Assembly (NCBI RefSeq): GCF_012567955.1 | Contig: NZ_CP046186.1 | Span: forward strand, 119,327-183,326 | Length of the DNA: 64,000 nucleotides | Reading direction: 5' to 3' | From: Enterobacteriaceae endosymbiont of Donacia bicoloricornis | Lineage (GTDB): Bacteria > Pseudomonadota > Gammaproteobacteria > Enterobacterales > Enterobacteriaceae | Shown: in pieces, positions 12,100-21,894 of the stretch | Position numbering within the stretch: position 1 is the first letter of the stretch | Layout: each line of letters begins with the position of its first letter | Position numbers and translations under genes: made by a program | The notes under the pieces: model-generated | Told to the model about the DNA's origin: nothing | Databases searched by the model: none | Seen by the model: only the letters and a program-made list of their open reading frames with translations

Positions 12100-12840
12100 T
12101 TATTTATCATCATTATTTTCATTATTTTCATTATTATTAATAATATTTAATATTATAAAAAATAAATTAATAAAATCTAAATATAACATAAGTGCCCCTA
12201 AAATAGCATATCTTCTTAAATTATCTTTATCGTTTATATTTAAACTAATTTGTTTTGCAATACCTTTTAATTTCTGAGTATCATATGCTATTAATAATGT
12301 AAAAAAAACTACACCAATATAATTTATTATTGATAATAAAAAATTATTTTGTAACCAAAAATTTATAAATGATGCTATAATTACTCCAAATATCCCCATT
12401 AGAATAATATTTCCTAAATAACTTAAATCTTTTTTAGTGAAATATCCCCAAAAACACATAGATAAAAACATTAATGATGTAGTTATAAAAGCTGTAAAAA
12501 TTGTATTGTTATTATATACAGAAAATATTCCTGCTGTTGTTAATCCTGTTAAAGCGGAATAAAACATAAATAATGTAGTTAATGTTTTACCTGATAATCT
12601 ATTTAATAGATTAGACATAATCAAAACTAATCCAAATTGTAAAAAACATAATCCTAATAAAAAAAATCTATTATTTAATAAATAATTTATTATTGGTAAT
12701 GTATTAGTTATATACCAAGCGACAAATGCTGTTAATAATAACCCACAAGACATCCATCCATATACTCTTCTAAAATATGTTTGTATATGATATCTTTTTT
12801 TTTTTAAAGTAGTACTTTTTAAATTTTGACATTCCATCAT
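12100..12840 (-). CDS. ybhL: Bax inhibitor-1/YccA family membrane protein, YbhL-like
   Basis: A multi-pass inner-membrane protein of the BI-1 (UPF0005) family with about seven hydrophobic segments. The blocks VYGWMSCGLLLTAFVAWY near residue 30, SALTGLT and the C-terminal AYDTQKLK..LGALMLYLDFINLF closely match E. coli YbhL rather than YccA. The family forms pH-sensitive leak channels in some bacteria; the role in enterobacteria is not settled. After the last helix the protein ends in a low-complexity tail of Asn, Glu and Asp, encoded by an imperfect tandem repeat of a CATTATTTT-like unit (about 12105-12140). E. coli YbhL ends in Arg residues instead, so the tail is a local novelty or drift. 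Confidence 0.9.
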   Translation of the reverse strand: MMECQNLKSTTLKKKRYHIQTYFRRVYGWMSCGLLLTAFVAWYITNTLPIINYLLNNRFFLLGLCFLQFGLVLIMSNLLNRLSGKTLTTLFMFYSALTGLTTAGIFSVYNNNTIFTAFITTSLMFLSMCFWGYFTKKDLSYLGNIILMGIFGVIIASFINFWLQNNFLLSIINYIGVVFFTLLIAYDTQKLKGIAKQISLNINDKDNLRRYAILGALMLYLDFINLFFIILNIINNNENNENNDDK

Positions 12841-12968
12841 AATTATACCTTTTAAAATTTAATAAAATTTTTTTGAGAAACATTTTAAAAAATATATATA
12901 AATTGTATTTATATTATATAATATAATATATAAATTACATAGAAATTAATTTAATTATATATCATATA

Positions 12969-13895
12969 ATGAGTCATATACCGGTTTTATTAAAAGAATC
13001 TATTAATAGTTTAAAAATTAAAAGTAATGGAATATATATAGATGCTACTTATGGTTGTGGGGGGCATACAAAGTTAATTTTATCTAAATTAGGAAATTAT
13101 GGACGAATTTATGCAGTAGATTGTGACATAAAAACAATTTTAAAACATAAAATTATAGATGATAGAATCATCTATCTTAATGATAATTTTTCAAATTTAA
13201 AATCTATTTTAAATACTAAAATAGGTAAAATAGATGGAATATTATTTGATTTAGGAATTTCTTCATTTCAATTAAATAATTCCCAAAGAGGTTTTTCTTA
13301 TATGTCTAATGGACCATTAGATATGCGTATAAATCAAAGAACAAAAGAAACAGCTTTTAATTTATTAAAAAATATAAATGAAAAAAAATTATCTGAAATA
13401 TTAAAAAAGTATGGTGAAGAAAAATATCATAAAAAAATAGCATATTATATCAAAAAGTATATTATACATAAAAAATTAAATAATACTCAAGATTTATCTA
13501 ATTTAATATGTTCTATTAATAAAAATAATAAATTTAAACATCCAGCAAAAAGATCTTTTCAAGCAATAAGAATTTTTTTAAATAAAGAGACAAAAGAATT
13601 AAAAAAAGCTTTAAAAAACTCATTAAAATTATTAAAAAAAGGAGGTATTTTATCAATTATTAGTTTTCATTCTATAGAAGATAGAATTGTTAAGTATTTT
13701 ATAAAAAAACATAGTATTTTATATAAAAAAAGTATTTATCATAAATTACCTCTAACTGAAATAGAAATAAATAATTTTTATAAAAAAGAGAAAAAACAAT
13801 TAAAAATTATTAATAGAATTTTTCCTAGTAAAAAAGAAATTTTTAAAAATCCCAGATCAAGAAGTGCAACATTACGTATTGCAGAAAAAATCTAA
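12969..13895 (+). CDS. rsmH: 16S rRNA (cytosine-1402-N4)-methyltransferase RsmH
   Basis: Methylates N4 of C1402 in the ribosomal P site, using SAM. It has 308 residues (E. coli 313). The N-terminal SHIPVLLKES, the SAM-binding DATYGCGGHTKLIL (around residue 25-40) and the ILFDLGISSFQL motif are characteristic, and the C-terminal half contains SFHSIEDRIVK. It is the first gene of the dcw cluster, as in E. coli apart from mraZ. The next two E. coli genes, ftsL and ftsI, are absent: only 55 bases separate its stop from murE. Confidence 0.96.
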   Translation: MSHIPVLLKESINSLKIKSNGIYIDATYGCGGHTKLILSKLGNYGRIYAVDCDIKTILKHKIIDDRIIYLNDNFSNLKSILNTKIGKIDGILFDLGISSFQLNNSQRGFSYMSNGPLDMRINQRTKETAFNLLKNINEKKLSEILKKYGEEKYHKKIAYYIKKYIIHKKLNNTQDLSNLICSINKNNKFKHPAKRSFQAIRIFLNKETKELKKALKNSLKLLKKGGILSIISFHSIEDRIVKYFIKKHSILYKKSIYHKLPLTEIEINNFYKKEKKQLKIINRIFPSKKEIFKNPRSRSATLRIAEKI

Positions 13896-13950
13896 AAAAA
13901 TAACTTATTCTTTTATTTTCAAAAATTTTTTAAATTAAGGATTAAAAGCA

Positions 13951-15453
13951 TTGACATCTTCTTTATTAAGTTTACAAAAACTATTAAATAAATATATAAA
14001 AAATAATCTGATTAAAAATATTCTAATAAACAGAATAGTTTTAGATAGTAGAAAAATTAAAGGGAAAAATTGTCTCTTTGTAGCATTGAAAGGACATAAA
14101 AATAACGGTAGAAATTTTATTAAAGATGCTATATTAAATGGTGCTATTGCTATATTAGCATATTCAGATAACAAAATATCTTCTTCTAGAATTATTTTTA
14201 AAAATAAAATACCTATTATTTATTTATTTAATTTAAATAAATATATTTCATATTTTGCAGGATTATTATATGATCATCCAAGTAAAAAAATACCTGTTAT
14301 AGGAATTACTGGAACTAATGGGAAAACAAGCATAACTCATTTTCTAATGCAATGGATTAAATTATTAGGAGGTAATCCAGCTGTTTTAAGTACTATTGGT
14401 AATGGTTTTAGTAATAAATTAACTCAAACTAAAAATACAACAGATTCTGCAATAAAAATACAATCTACATTAAAAAATTTTGTAAAAAAAAAAGCAAATA
14501 TTATAATAATGGAAATTTCTTCTCATGGATTAAAACAATATAGAGTATATGATATATTTTTTACTATTGGGATCTTTACAAATTTAACTAGAGATCACTT
14601 AGATTATCATCATAATATGAATAATTATGAATTATCCAAATGGAGTTTTTTTTCTACTCATAAGGTAAAAAAAAAAATTATAAATATTGATGATAATATT
14701 GGATTTAAATGGTTTAAAAAATTATCTGATGTAATCACAGTTACTACTAAAAAAAAACTATATAAATCTAATATATTTATTTATATAAAAAAAATAACTT
14801 ATTTATCTGATCAAACAATTATCTTATTTAATTCTAGTTGGGGTAATGGCAAAATAAAAATAAATTTAATAGGTAAATTTAATGTTATAAATATTATTTT
14901 AAGTATGGCTGCTTTATTAAGTTTAAATTATCCTTTACAAAAATTGTTAAAAACAGCATCTAAAATAAAACCTGTTAAAGGACGTATGGAAAAAATTTTT
15001 TTTAAAAAAAAATATTCTAATATAATAATTGATTATGCTCATAGTCCTGATTCATTAAAAAATATTTTATTAACTATAAGATTAATTACTTATGGTAAAA
15101 TATGGTGTATTTTTGGTTGTGGAGGTGAAAGAGATATAGGGAAAAGAAAAATAATGGGATATATAGCTACTAAATATGCTGAAAATGTCATTTTAACTAC
15201 TGATAATCCTAGAACAGAAAATATAAATAATATAATTAAAGATATAAAAAAAGGATGTAATATATCAAGTAATATATATATTATTATTGATAGAATTAAA
15301 GCAATTTCTTATGCAATATATAATGCTTCCAAAAAAGATACAATTTTAGTAGCAGGTAAAGGTCATGAAAATTATCAAATTATTGGTAATAAGATTTTAA
15401 ATTATTCAGATTTTCATACTATCCAAAATATACTAAAAAATAAATATGAATAA
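13951..15453 (+). CDS. murE: UDP-MurNAc-L-Ala-D-Glu:meso-DAP ligase MurE (TTG start)
   Basis: Adds meso-diaminopimelate to the peptidoglycan precursor. It has 500 residues (E. coli 495). The ATP-binding GITGTNGKTS, the NTTDSA substrate segment, EISSHGL and the DAP-site segment DNPRTEN (E. coli DNPR) are visible, so DAP specificity is expected. The start is TTG at 13951. It is preceded nine bases upstream by AAGGA (about 13937-13941), there is no in-frame ATG in the next tens of codons, and the N-terminus from here aligns in length with the family. The last eight bases overlap the start of murF, indicating translational coupling. Confidence 0.96.
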   Translation: MTSSLLSLQKLLNKYIKNNLIKNILINRIVLDSRKIKGKNCLFVALKGHKNNGRNFIKDAILNGAIAILAYSDNKISSSRIIFKNKIPIIYLFNLNKYISYFAGLLYDHPSKKIPVIGITGTNGKTSITHFLMQWIKLLGGNPAVLSTIGNGFSNKLTQTKNTTDSAIKIQSTLKNFVKKKANIIIMEISSHGLKQYRVYDIFFTIGIFTNLTRDHLDYHHNMNNYELSKWSFFSTHKVKKKIINIDDNIGFKWFKKLSDVITVTTKKKLYKSNIFIYIKKITYLSDQTIILFNSSWGNGKIKINLIGKFNVINIILSMAALLSLNYPLQKLLKTASKIKPVKGRMEKIFFKKKYSNIIIDYAHSPDSLKNILLTIRLITYGKIWCIFGCGGERDIGKRKIMGYIATKYAENVILTTDNPRTENINNIIKDIKKGCNISSNIYIIIDRIKAISYAIYNASKKDTILVAGKGHENYQIIGNKILNYSDFHTIQNILKNKYE

Positions 15454-16819
15454 ATTAATTAGTTTAAAAAAATTATCAAAAATAGTTAATGGAGTATTAA
15501 TTGGTAATAATATTAAAATATTGAATTTTACTATAAATAGTAAAAAAATTAAAAAAAATTGTATTTTTATTGCTATTCATGGCAAAAAATATGACGGTCA
15601 TTCTTTTATTACAGAAGCTATTCAAAATGGAGCATTAGCTATATTAGTAAATAAATTTTTTGATATTAATATTTCTCAAATTATAGTATCTGATACTATT
15701 TTAGCATTAGGTCAATTAGGTTTATGGAAAAGAACACAATTTAATAATCCTGTAATAGGAATCACAGGATCATCAGGTAAAACTTCAGTAAAAGAAATGA
15801 CAATATCTATTTTAAAGAAAAAATATAAAATTATTTTTACTAAAAAAAATATGAATAATCATATTGGTATTCCTTTAACGTTATTAAATATGACAAATAA
15901 ACATCAGTGTGCAGTAATTGAAATAGGAGGAAATCAAATTAATGATATTTCTTATTCTACAAGTTTAGTTAAACCTAATATTGCAATAATTAATAATATA
16001 TCAGAAGCACATTTAGAAGGATTCAAATCATTAAAAAATATTATTAAATGTAAAATTAGTATTTTTAATTATTTAACAAACAAAGGAACTGCTATTTTTA
16101 ATTATGATGATATTAATCAAAAAAAAATTTTAAAACATTTAACAAATAATTATAATATTTTAACTTTTTCTTTATATAATAAAAAAACTAATTTTTTTAC
16201 AAAAAATATAAAAATTTTCTCTCATAAAATTATATTTACTTTAATTTCTCCTATTGGAGAAATATTAATTAAATTATTTTTAATAGGAGGAGGAATTCAC
16301 AATATTAATAATGCATTAGCATCTGCTGCATTATCTTTTTCTATAGGATGTTCGTTAAAAGAAATTGCTAATGGATTAAAATATTTTAGACCTGTTCCCG
16401 GAAGAATGTTTCCAATTATTATTGATAACAATAAATTAATTATTAATGATACATATAATGCAAATCCTAATTCTGTAATTATAGCAATTAATATTCTTCA
16501 AAATTTTAAAAGTACTAAAATTTTAATTATTGGAGATATGTTAGAACTAGGAATGTATACAATATACTTTCATAAAAAAATTAAAAATTTAATTTTACAA
16601 ACTAATATAGATTATATTTTTAGTTTTGGAAAATATAGTAAATATATTACTGAAAATAATATAAATGCAAAACATTTTATAAATAAAACAAAATTAATAA
16701 ACAAATTATTTTTAATAATAAAAAAATTAAAAAATTATACAATTTTATTTAAAGGATCACGTAATAATAAAATGGAAATATTAATTAATATTTTATTGGA
16801 GAAATTAAAATGTTATTAA
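15446..16819 (+). CDS. murF: UDP-MurNAc-tripeptide:D-Ala-D-Ala ligase MurF
   Basis: Adds the D-Ala-D-Ala dipeptide, made by the Ddl encoded six kb downstream, to finish the cytoplasmic UDP-MurNAc-pentapeptide. It has 457 residues (E. coli 452). The Mur ligase P-loop GITGSSGKTS (around residues 108-117), the N-terminal domain with the AIHGKKYDGHSF segment and the late NDTYNANPNS motif are present. The gene overlaps murE by eight bases and mraY by ten, so the three are one transcription and translation unit. I see no damage. Confidence 0.96.
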   Translation: MNKLISLKKLSKIVNGVLIGNNIKILNFTINSKKIKKNCIFIAIHGKKYDGHSFITEAIQNGALAILVNKFFDINISQIIVSDTILALGQLGLWKRTQFNNPVIGITGSSGKTSVKEMTISILKKKYKIIFTKKNMNNHIGIPLTLLNMTNKHQCAVIEIGGNQINDISYSTSLVKPNIAIINNISEAHLEGFKSLKNIIKCKISIFNYLTNKGTAIFNYDDINQKKILKHLTNNYNILTFSLYNKKTNFFTKNIKIFSHKIIFTLISPIGEILIKLFLIGGGIHNINNALASAALSFSIGCSLKEIANGLKYFRPVPGRMFPIIIDNNKLIINDTYNANPNSVIIAINILQNFKSTKILIIGDMLELGMYTIYFHKKIKNLILQTNIDYIFSFGKYSKYITENNINAKHFINKTKLINKLFLIIKKLKNYTILFKGSRNNKMEILINILLEKLKCY

Positions 16820-17895
16820 TATTATTTAAATATCTACAATTTTTTTTAAAAAATTTAGATTTATTTTCAATAAATTTTAAAATTCGTTTTATAATGGTTT
16901 TTTTTATATCTTTTATAATTACTTTTTTTTTAAGTCCATTTTTTATTAATTATTTTAATAAAAAAAAAATTTCTCAAATTATTCGAAAAAATGGACCTAT
17001 TACACATTTTACTAAAAACAAAACACCTACCATGGGTGGAATAATATTATTATTAGCAATTATATTATCTGTTATTTTTTGTTCAGATTTAACAAATAAA
17101 TATATTTTTTATTCATTACTTATAATGATACTATATTCAGTAGTTGGATTTATAGATGATTTTTACAAAATAATTTTAAATAATTCTATAGGATTATCTA
17201 TTTTTAAAAAATTTTTTTTCCAATCAATATGTACTATTGCAGTAGTATCATTTATTTATCTAAATAATACAGAAAAATTATATATACAATTTAGTATACC
17301 TTTTATAAATAAAGTAATTAAATATAATTTGAATTATATTTTATATTTAATTATTTCTTATTTTATAATTGTAGGAATTAGTAATTCTGTAAATTTAACT
17401 GATGGATTAGACGGTTTAGTAATAATGCCTATTATTTTTATTTCTTTAGGATTAGCTATATTATGTTATTTTTCAGGAGATATATATCTTTCTAAATATT
17501 TTAATTTTATTTATATAAAAAATGCAAAAGAATTAATAATTATATGTTTAGCTATTGTTGGGTCTGGATTAGGATTCTTATGGTATAATACTTATCCTGC
17601 CAAAATTTTTATGGGAGATGTAGGATCTTTATCATTAGGTTGTATTATATCTATAATAGCAATTTTAATAAGACAAGAATTTTTATTTCTTATAATGTGT
17701 GGAGTATTTATACTAGAATCAATTTCTGTAATAATTCAAGTAATTAAATTTAAATACAACAAAAAACGTTTTTTTCTAATGGCTCCTTTACATCATCATT
17801 ATGAGTTAAAAGGGATTACAGAACCTTGTATTATTATTAGATTTTGGATTATTTCATTAATATTAGTGTTATTTTCTTTAATTATAATAATATAA
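16810..17895 (+). CDS. mraY: Phospho-MurNAc-pentapeptide translocase MraY
   Basis: Inner-membrane enzyme that moves phospho-MurNAc-pentapeptide onto undecaprenyl phosphate to give lipid I. It has 361 residues (E. coli 360) with about ten hydrophobic helices. Family motifs are kept: TPTMGG near residue 75, the acidic GFIDDFYK, NLTDGLDGL, the magnesium-site segment FMGDVGSLSLG, and the late APLHHHYE. It overlaps murF by ten bases. The gap to the murD start that I choose is 11 bases. Confidence 0.97.
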   Translation: MLLILFKYLQFFLKNLDLFSINFKIRFIMVFFISFIITFFLSPFFINYFNKKKISQIIRKNGPITHFTKNKTPTMGGIILLLAIILSVIFCSDLTNKYIFYSLLIMILYSVVGFIDDFYKIILNNSIGLSIFKKFFFQSICTIAVVSFIYLNNTEKLYIQFSIPFINKVIKYNLNYILYLIISYFIIVGISNSVNLTDGLDGLVIMPIIFISLGLAILCYFSGDIYLSKYFNFIYIKNAKELIIICLAIVGSGLGFLWYNTYPAKIFMGDVGSLSLGCIISIIAILIRQEFLFLIMCGVFILESISVIIQVIKFKYNKKRFFLMAPLHHHYELKGITEPCIIIRFWIISLILVLFSLIIII

Positions 17896-17906
17896 AAAAT
17901 TTAAAA

Positions 17907-19223
17907 ATGAATAAAAAAATACTTATTATTGGATTAGGATTAACAGGTATATCATGTTTAAATTTTCTTTTAAAGAAAAATATTATACCTTCTGTTATGG
18001 ATACACGTAATTATCCGAAATTTATAAAAAAAATACCATCTTATGTTCCATGTCATTTAGGTTACTTAAAAAAAGACTGGATATTAAATTCACAATTAAT
18101 AATTTTAAGTCCTGGTATATCAATATTTAATAATCTTTTATTAGAAGCAAAAAAAAAAGGTATTGAAATAATAGGAGATATAGAATTATTCGCTCGTTAT
18201 AATAAAACTCCTGTAATAGCCATTACGGGGACAAATGGGAAAAGTACTGTCACTAACATGATAGGAAAAATTATGAAAAAAAATAATTTTAATATCAGTG
18301 TTGGTGGTAATATAGGTTACCCTGTTTTAGATTTATTATCTTTTACAAGAGATTTTTATATTTTAGAAATATCTAGTTTTCAATTAGAAACAATAAAAAA
18401 ATTAAATATTTATATTGCTATAATTTTAAACATTTCACAAGACCATATGGATCGATATCCGTTAGGTATGGAACAATATCGTAATTTTAAATTACGTATT
18501 TATAAATATGCTTCTATTTGCATATATAATGCAGATAATATTTTATGCTATCCTAAATATTTTGACCAAAAAAAAAAATATATTACTTTTGGAGAATTTT
18601 CTGGTAAATATACATTATGTTATTTTAAAAAAAATATTTATTTACAAATCAATAATAAAAAAATTTTAAATTTTAATAAAACAAAATTAATTGGTATCCA
18701 TAATTATTTAAATGCTCTAGCAGTATTAGCAGTAACAGATGTATTAAAAATTCCTAAAAAAATTTCTTTACAAGAAATAAGTAATTATTTAAATATGGAC
18801 CATATATTACAAATAATTCATATAGAAAATGGAGTTACTTGGATCAATGATTCAAAATCTACAAATATTAGTAGTACTAAAGCAGCATTAAAATATTTAT
18901 ATAAAAAAAAAAGAATTTGGTTATTATTAGGGGGATATGATAAAAATTGCGAATTATATTTATTAAAAAAATATTTACAAAAAAGAAATAATATTAATGT
19001 TTATTGTTTTGGAATATCAAGTAAAAAAATATTATCTTTTTATCCTAAAGCAAAAATAGTAAAAACAATATATCAAGGAATAGAACAAATTATTAAATTA
19101 GTTAAAGCTGGAGATGTTGTATTATTATCACCAGCTTGTTCTAGTATTGACCAATTTAAAAATTTTAAACATCGTGGTAAAGAATTTATAAGATTAGTTA
19201 AAAAATTTCATAATTCTAAATAA
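17907..19223 (+). CDS. murD: UDP-MurNAc-L-Ala:D-Glu ligase MurD
   Basis: Adds D-glutamate to UDP-MurNAc-L-Ala. A longer open frame begins at 17844 inside mraY, but the family N-terminus (here KKILIIGLGLTGISCL) begins at the ATG at 17907. That start gives 438 residues, exactly the E. coli length, so I place it there. The P-loop AITGTNGKSTVT, the EISSFQL segment and a C-terminal LLLGGYDKN and LSPACSSIDQF are intact. In E. coli ftsW follows; here only 68 bases separate the stop from murG, so ftsW has been lost. Confidence 0.95.
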   Translation: MNKKILIIGLGLTGISCLNFLLKKNIIPSVMDTRNYPKFIKKIPSYVPCHLGYLKKDWILNSQLIILSPGISIFNNLLLEAKKKGIEIIGDIELFARYNKTPVIAITGTNGKSTVTNMIGKIMKKNNFNISVGGNIGYPVLDLLSFTRDFYILEISSFQLETIKKLNIYIAIILNISQDHMDRYPLGMEQYRNFKLRIYKYASICIYNADNILCYPKYFDQKKKYITFGEFSGKYTLCYFKKNIYLQINNKKILNFNKTKLIGIHNYLNALAVLAVTDVLKIPKKISLQEISNYLNMDHILQIIHIENGVTWINDSKSTNISSTKAALKYLYKKKRIWLLLGGYDKNCELYLLKKYLQKRNNINVYCFGISSKKILSFYPKAKIVKTIYQGIEQIIKLVKAGDVVLLSPACSSIDQFKNFKHRGKEFIRLVKKFHNSK

Positions 19224-19291
19224 TATATTTTTATAAAAAAAATAATATATAATTTTATACATTTTTTATTTATATTAAAAATATTTTAAAC

Positions 19292-20356
19292 ATGAAAAAA
19301 AAAAAAAAAATTATTATAGTAGCTGGAGGTACAGGAGGTCATATTAATCCAGCTTTAAATATAGCATATAAATTAATAAAAAAAGGATGGGAAGTACGTT
19401 GGTTAGGAACTCCATCTAGAATGGAAGCTGAAATTATTCCTAAAAAAAATATACGTATTTATTTAATAAAATTTTCTAGATTTAAAAATAAAAATATTTT
19501 TTCAATAATTATTACTATACTTAAATTAATTATATCAACTTATAAAACAATTTTAATTTATAAAAAATATAAACCACATTTAGTTTTAACAATGGGAAGT
19601 TATATTTCTGGCCCTAGTGGTTTAGCTGCCTGGTTATGTAATATTCCATTAATAATACATGAACAAAACAGTATTTCTGGAATAACAAATAAAATTTTAT
19701 CTAAAATAGCAACAATAAAAATGCAAGCATATCCTAATACATTACATAATGCAGTATTAGTAGGAAATCCTATAAGTAATAAAATTATAAAATTATCTTT
19801 ATATAAAAGATCTTTTATAAAAATTCATAAACCTATCCATTTATTAATTACAGGAGGGAGTCAAGGAGCAGATTTAATAAATAAAATAGGAATAAAATTA
19901 TCAAAAATTCTAAAAAATAAAATATCTATTTTACATCAAGTTGGAAAAGGTAATTTTAAAAAAATATATTATGAATATAAAAAAAACAAAATTTATAATT
20001 TAACTATAAAAGAACATATAGAAAATATAGATAAAGCATATAAATGGGCTGATATTATATTATGTCGATCAGGAGCTATGACTGTAGCTGAAATTACTAC
20101 AATAGGGTTACCTGCTATTTTTATTCCTTTTGAACATAAAGATAAACAACAATATTTTAATGCAATAAAGTTAAAAAAAATAGGAATTGCCAAAATATAT
20201 GAAAAACATAATTTAGATATTAATAAAATTGCTAATATTATATTAACTTTAAATAAAAAAAAAATAGCATATATAGCAAAAAGATCATATAATTTAGTAA
20301 GAAAAAATTCTATAGAATTAATTTATCAAGAATTAAAAAAAATAAAAATTAATTAA
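19292..20356 (+). CDS. murG: Lipid II synthase MurG (GlcNAc transferase)
   Basis: Peripheral inner-membrane glycosyltransferase that adds GlcNAc to lipid I to give lipid II. It has 354 residues (E. coli 355). The glycine-rich AGGTGGHINPAL (around residue 10) that contacts lipid I, the HEQNSISG segment, and the UDP-GlcNAc site GGSQGA and RSGAMTVAE are intact. Immediately after the ATG there is a run of 16 A bases (19295-19310) encoding five Lys plus the first base of Ile. This is a slippery place for polymerase or replication slippage. The frame is correct in this sequence. Confidence 0.96.
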   Translation: MKKKKKIIIVAGGTGGHINPALNIAYKLIKKGWEVRWLGTPSRMEAEIIPKKNIRIYLIKFSRFKNKNIFSIIITILKLIISTYKTILIYKKYKPHLVLTMGSYISGPSGLAAWLCNIPLIIHEQNSISGITNKILSKIATIKMQAYPNTLHNAVLVGNPISNKIIKLSLYKRSFIKIHKPIHLLITGGSQGADLINKIGIKLSKILKNKISILHQVGKGNFKKIYYEYKKNKIYNLTIKEHIENIDKAYKWADIILCRSGAMTVAEITTIGLPAIFIPFEHKDKQQYFNAIKLKKIGIAKIYEKHNLDINKIANIILTLNKKKIAYIAKRSYNLVRKNSIELIYQELKKIKIN

Positions 20357-20382
20357 TTTAAAATAAAATAAAATTTATAAAT

Positions 20383-21855
20383 ATGTTTAATAAAAAAAAT
20401 TTAAATAAAATACCAAAAATGAATAATATTCATTATATATATTTAATTGGTATTGGCGGTTCTGGAATGGGAGGTATTGCAACAATTCTTGTTAAACAAG
20501 GTTATAAAATTAGTGGATCAGATATATCATCTAATTTTATTATAAAAAAATTAAGTTTATTAAATATAAAAATAAACTTACAACATGATGCTAAAAATAT
20601 TACAAATAATATAGATCTTATTATTATATCTAGTGCTATTAAAAATAATAATCCAGAATTAATTGCAGCTAAAAAATTAAATATTGCTATCATTAGTAGA
20701 GGGGAAATGTTAGCAGAATTAATGAGATTTTTTTATGGAATAACTATTACAGGAAGTCATGGTAAAACTACAACTACTGCAATAGTATACAAAATATTTA
20801 AATTATTTATGTTAGATCCAACATTTGTTAATGGTGGTTTTTTAAAATTCTCTAAAGAAAATGCTTATTTAGGTTCAAGTAAATATTTTATTGCAGAAGC
20901 AGATGAAAGTGATAAATCATTTTTATATTTGAATCCAATAATAAATATTATTACAAATATTGAAAGTGAACATTTAGATTATTATCAAAATAATATTGAA
21001 ATTTTAAAAAAAACATTTTTAAAATTTTTAAAAAAAATTCCATTTTATGGATGTATTATTATTTGTATAGATAATATTCATAATTATAATTTAATAAAAC
21101 AAAATAAAAATTTTTTAAAACAAAATATTATTACTTATGGCTTCCATAAGGAAGCTGATTTACAATTATATAATTATCAACAAAATGGATATAAAAGTAG
21201 ATTTTATTTATTAGAAAAAAAAAAAAAAATATCTTTAGAAATAAATTTAAATATTCCTGGATATCATAATGCTTTAAATTCAATTGCCGCATTTGCTACA
21301 GCGTCTTATGTTGGTTTAGACCCTATAATGATTATAGAATTTTTAAAAAAATTTAAAGGTATTGAAAGAAGATTTGATATTTTAGGACATATATTACCTT
21401 ATCAAAAAATAAAATATAAAAAAAATATAATTATTATTGATGATTATGGTCATCATCCTACTGAAATAAATATAACTATAAATATAGCTCGAAAAATATG
21501 GCCAAATAGAAAATTAGTAATGGTTTTTCAGCCTCATCGTTATTCTAGAACTAAAAACTTATTAAACAAATTTGTACAAATATTATCTAAAGTTGATAAA
21601 TTATTTATTTTAAATACTTATTCTGCAGGAGAAAATATTATTAAAAAAGCAAATAGTGAATTCTTAACTAAGAAAATAAGAGAATTAGGTATAATAAATC
21701 CTAAATTTATTAATTTAACAGATTATTATGATATTGCAAATAATATATATTTAAAATTAAAAGGAAATGAAATATTAATTTTTCAAGGAGCGGGTAATAT
21801 AAATAATATATCATCATTATTAATAAGTAATAATTTTAAAAATTTAAAAAATTAA
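20383..21855 (+). CDS. murC: UDP-N-acetylmuramate:L-alanine ligase MurC
   Basis: Adds L-Ala to UDP-MurNAc, the first step of stem-peptide building. It has 490 residues (E. coli 491). The N-terminal UDP-binding GIGGSGMGGIA, the ATP P-loop GSHGKTTTTA, EADESDKSFL, the DDYGHHPTEI segment and FQPHRYSRT are all intact. A run of 15 A bases lies within the gene (about 21215-21229, in the LEKKKK stretch) but the frame is kept. In E. coli it is flanked by murG and ddlB, as here. Confidence 0.96.
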   Translation: MFNKKNLNKIPKMNNIHYIYLIGIGGSGMGGIATILVKQGYKISGSDISSNFIIKKLSLLNIKINLQHDAKNITNNIDLIIISSAIKNNNPELIAAKKLNIAIISRGEMLAELMRFFYGITITGSHGKTTTTAIVYKIFKLFMLDPTFVNGGFLKFSKENAYLGSSKYFIAEADESDKSFLYLNPIINIITNIESEHLDYYQNNIEILKKTFLKFLKKIPFYGCIIICIDNIHNYNLIKQNKNFLKQNIITYGFHKEADLQLYNYQQNGYKSRFYLLEKKKKISLEINLNIPGYHNALNSIAAFATASYVGLDPIMIIEFLKKFKGIERRFDILGHILPYQKIKYKKNIIIIDDYGHHPTEINITINIARKIWPNRKLVMVFQPHRYSRTKNLLNKFVQILSKVDKLFILNTYSAGENIIKKANSEFLTKKIRELGIINPKFINLTDYYDIANNIYLKLKGNEILIFQGAGNINNISSLLISNNFKNLKN

Positions 21856-21894
21856 TTTAATAATAATAATTATAGTAAGTTTTAATTAAAAATT

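Noticed and set aside
12105-12140. Imperfect CATTATTTT tandem repeat as a microsatellite or regulatory repeat
   Set aside because: It lies in the 3' end of ybhL and encodes the Asn/Glu/Asp tail; two or three imperfect units are not enough to call a separate element.
17844-17906. Extra 21 residues at the N-terminus of MurD
   Set aside because: They lie partly within mraY, have no family match, and the ATG at 17907 gives exactly the E. coli length.
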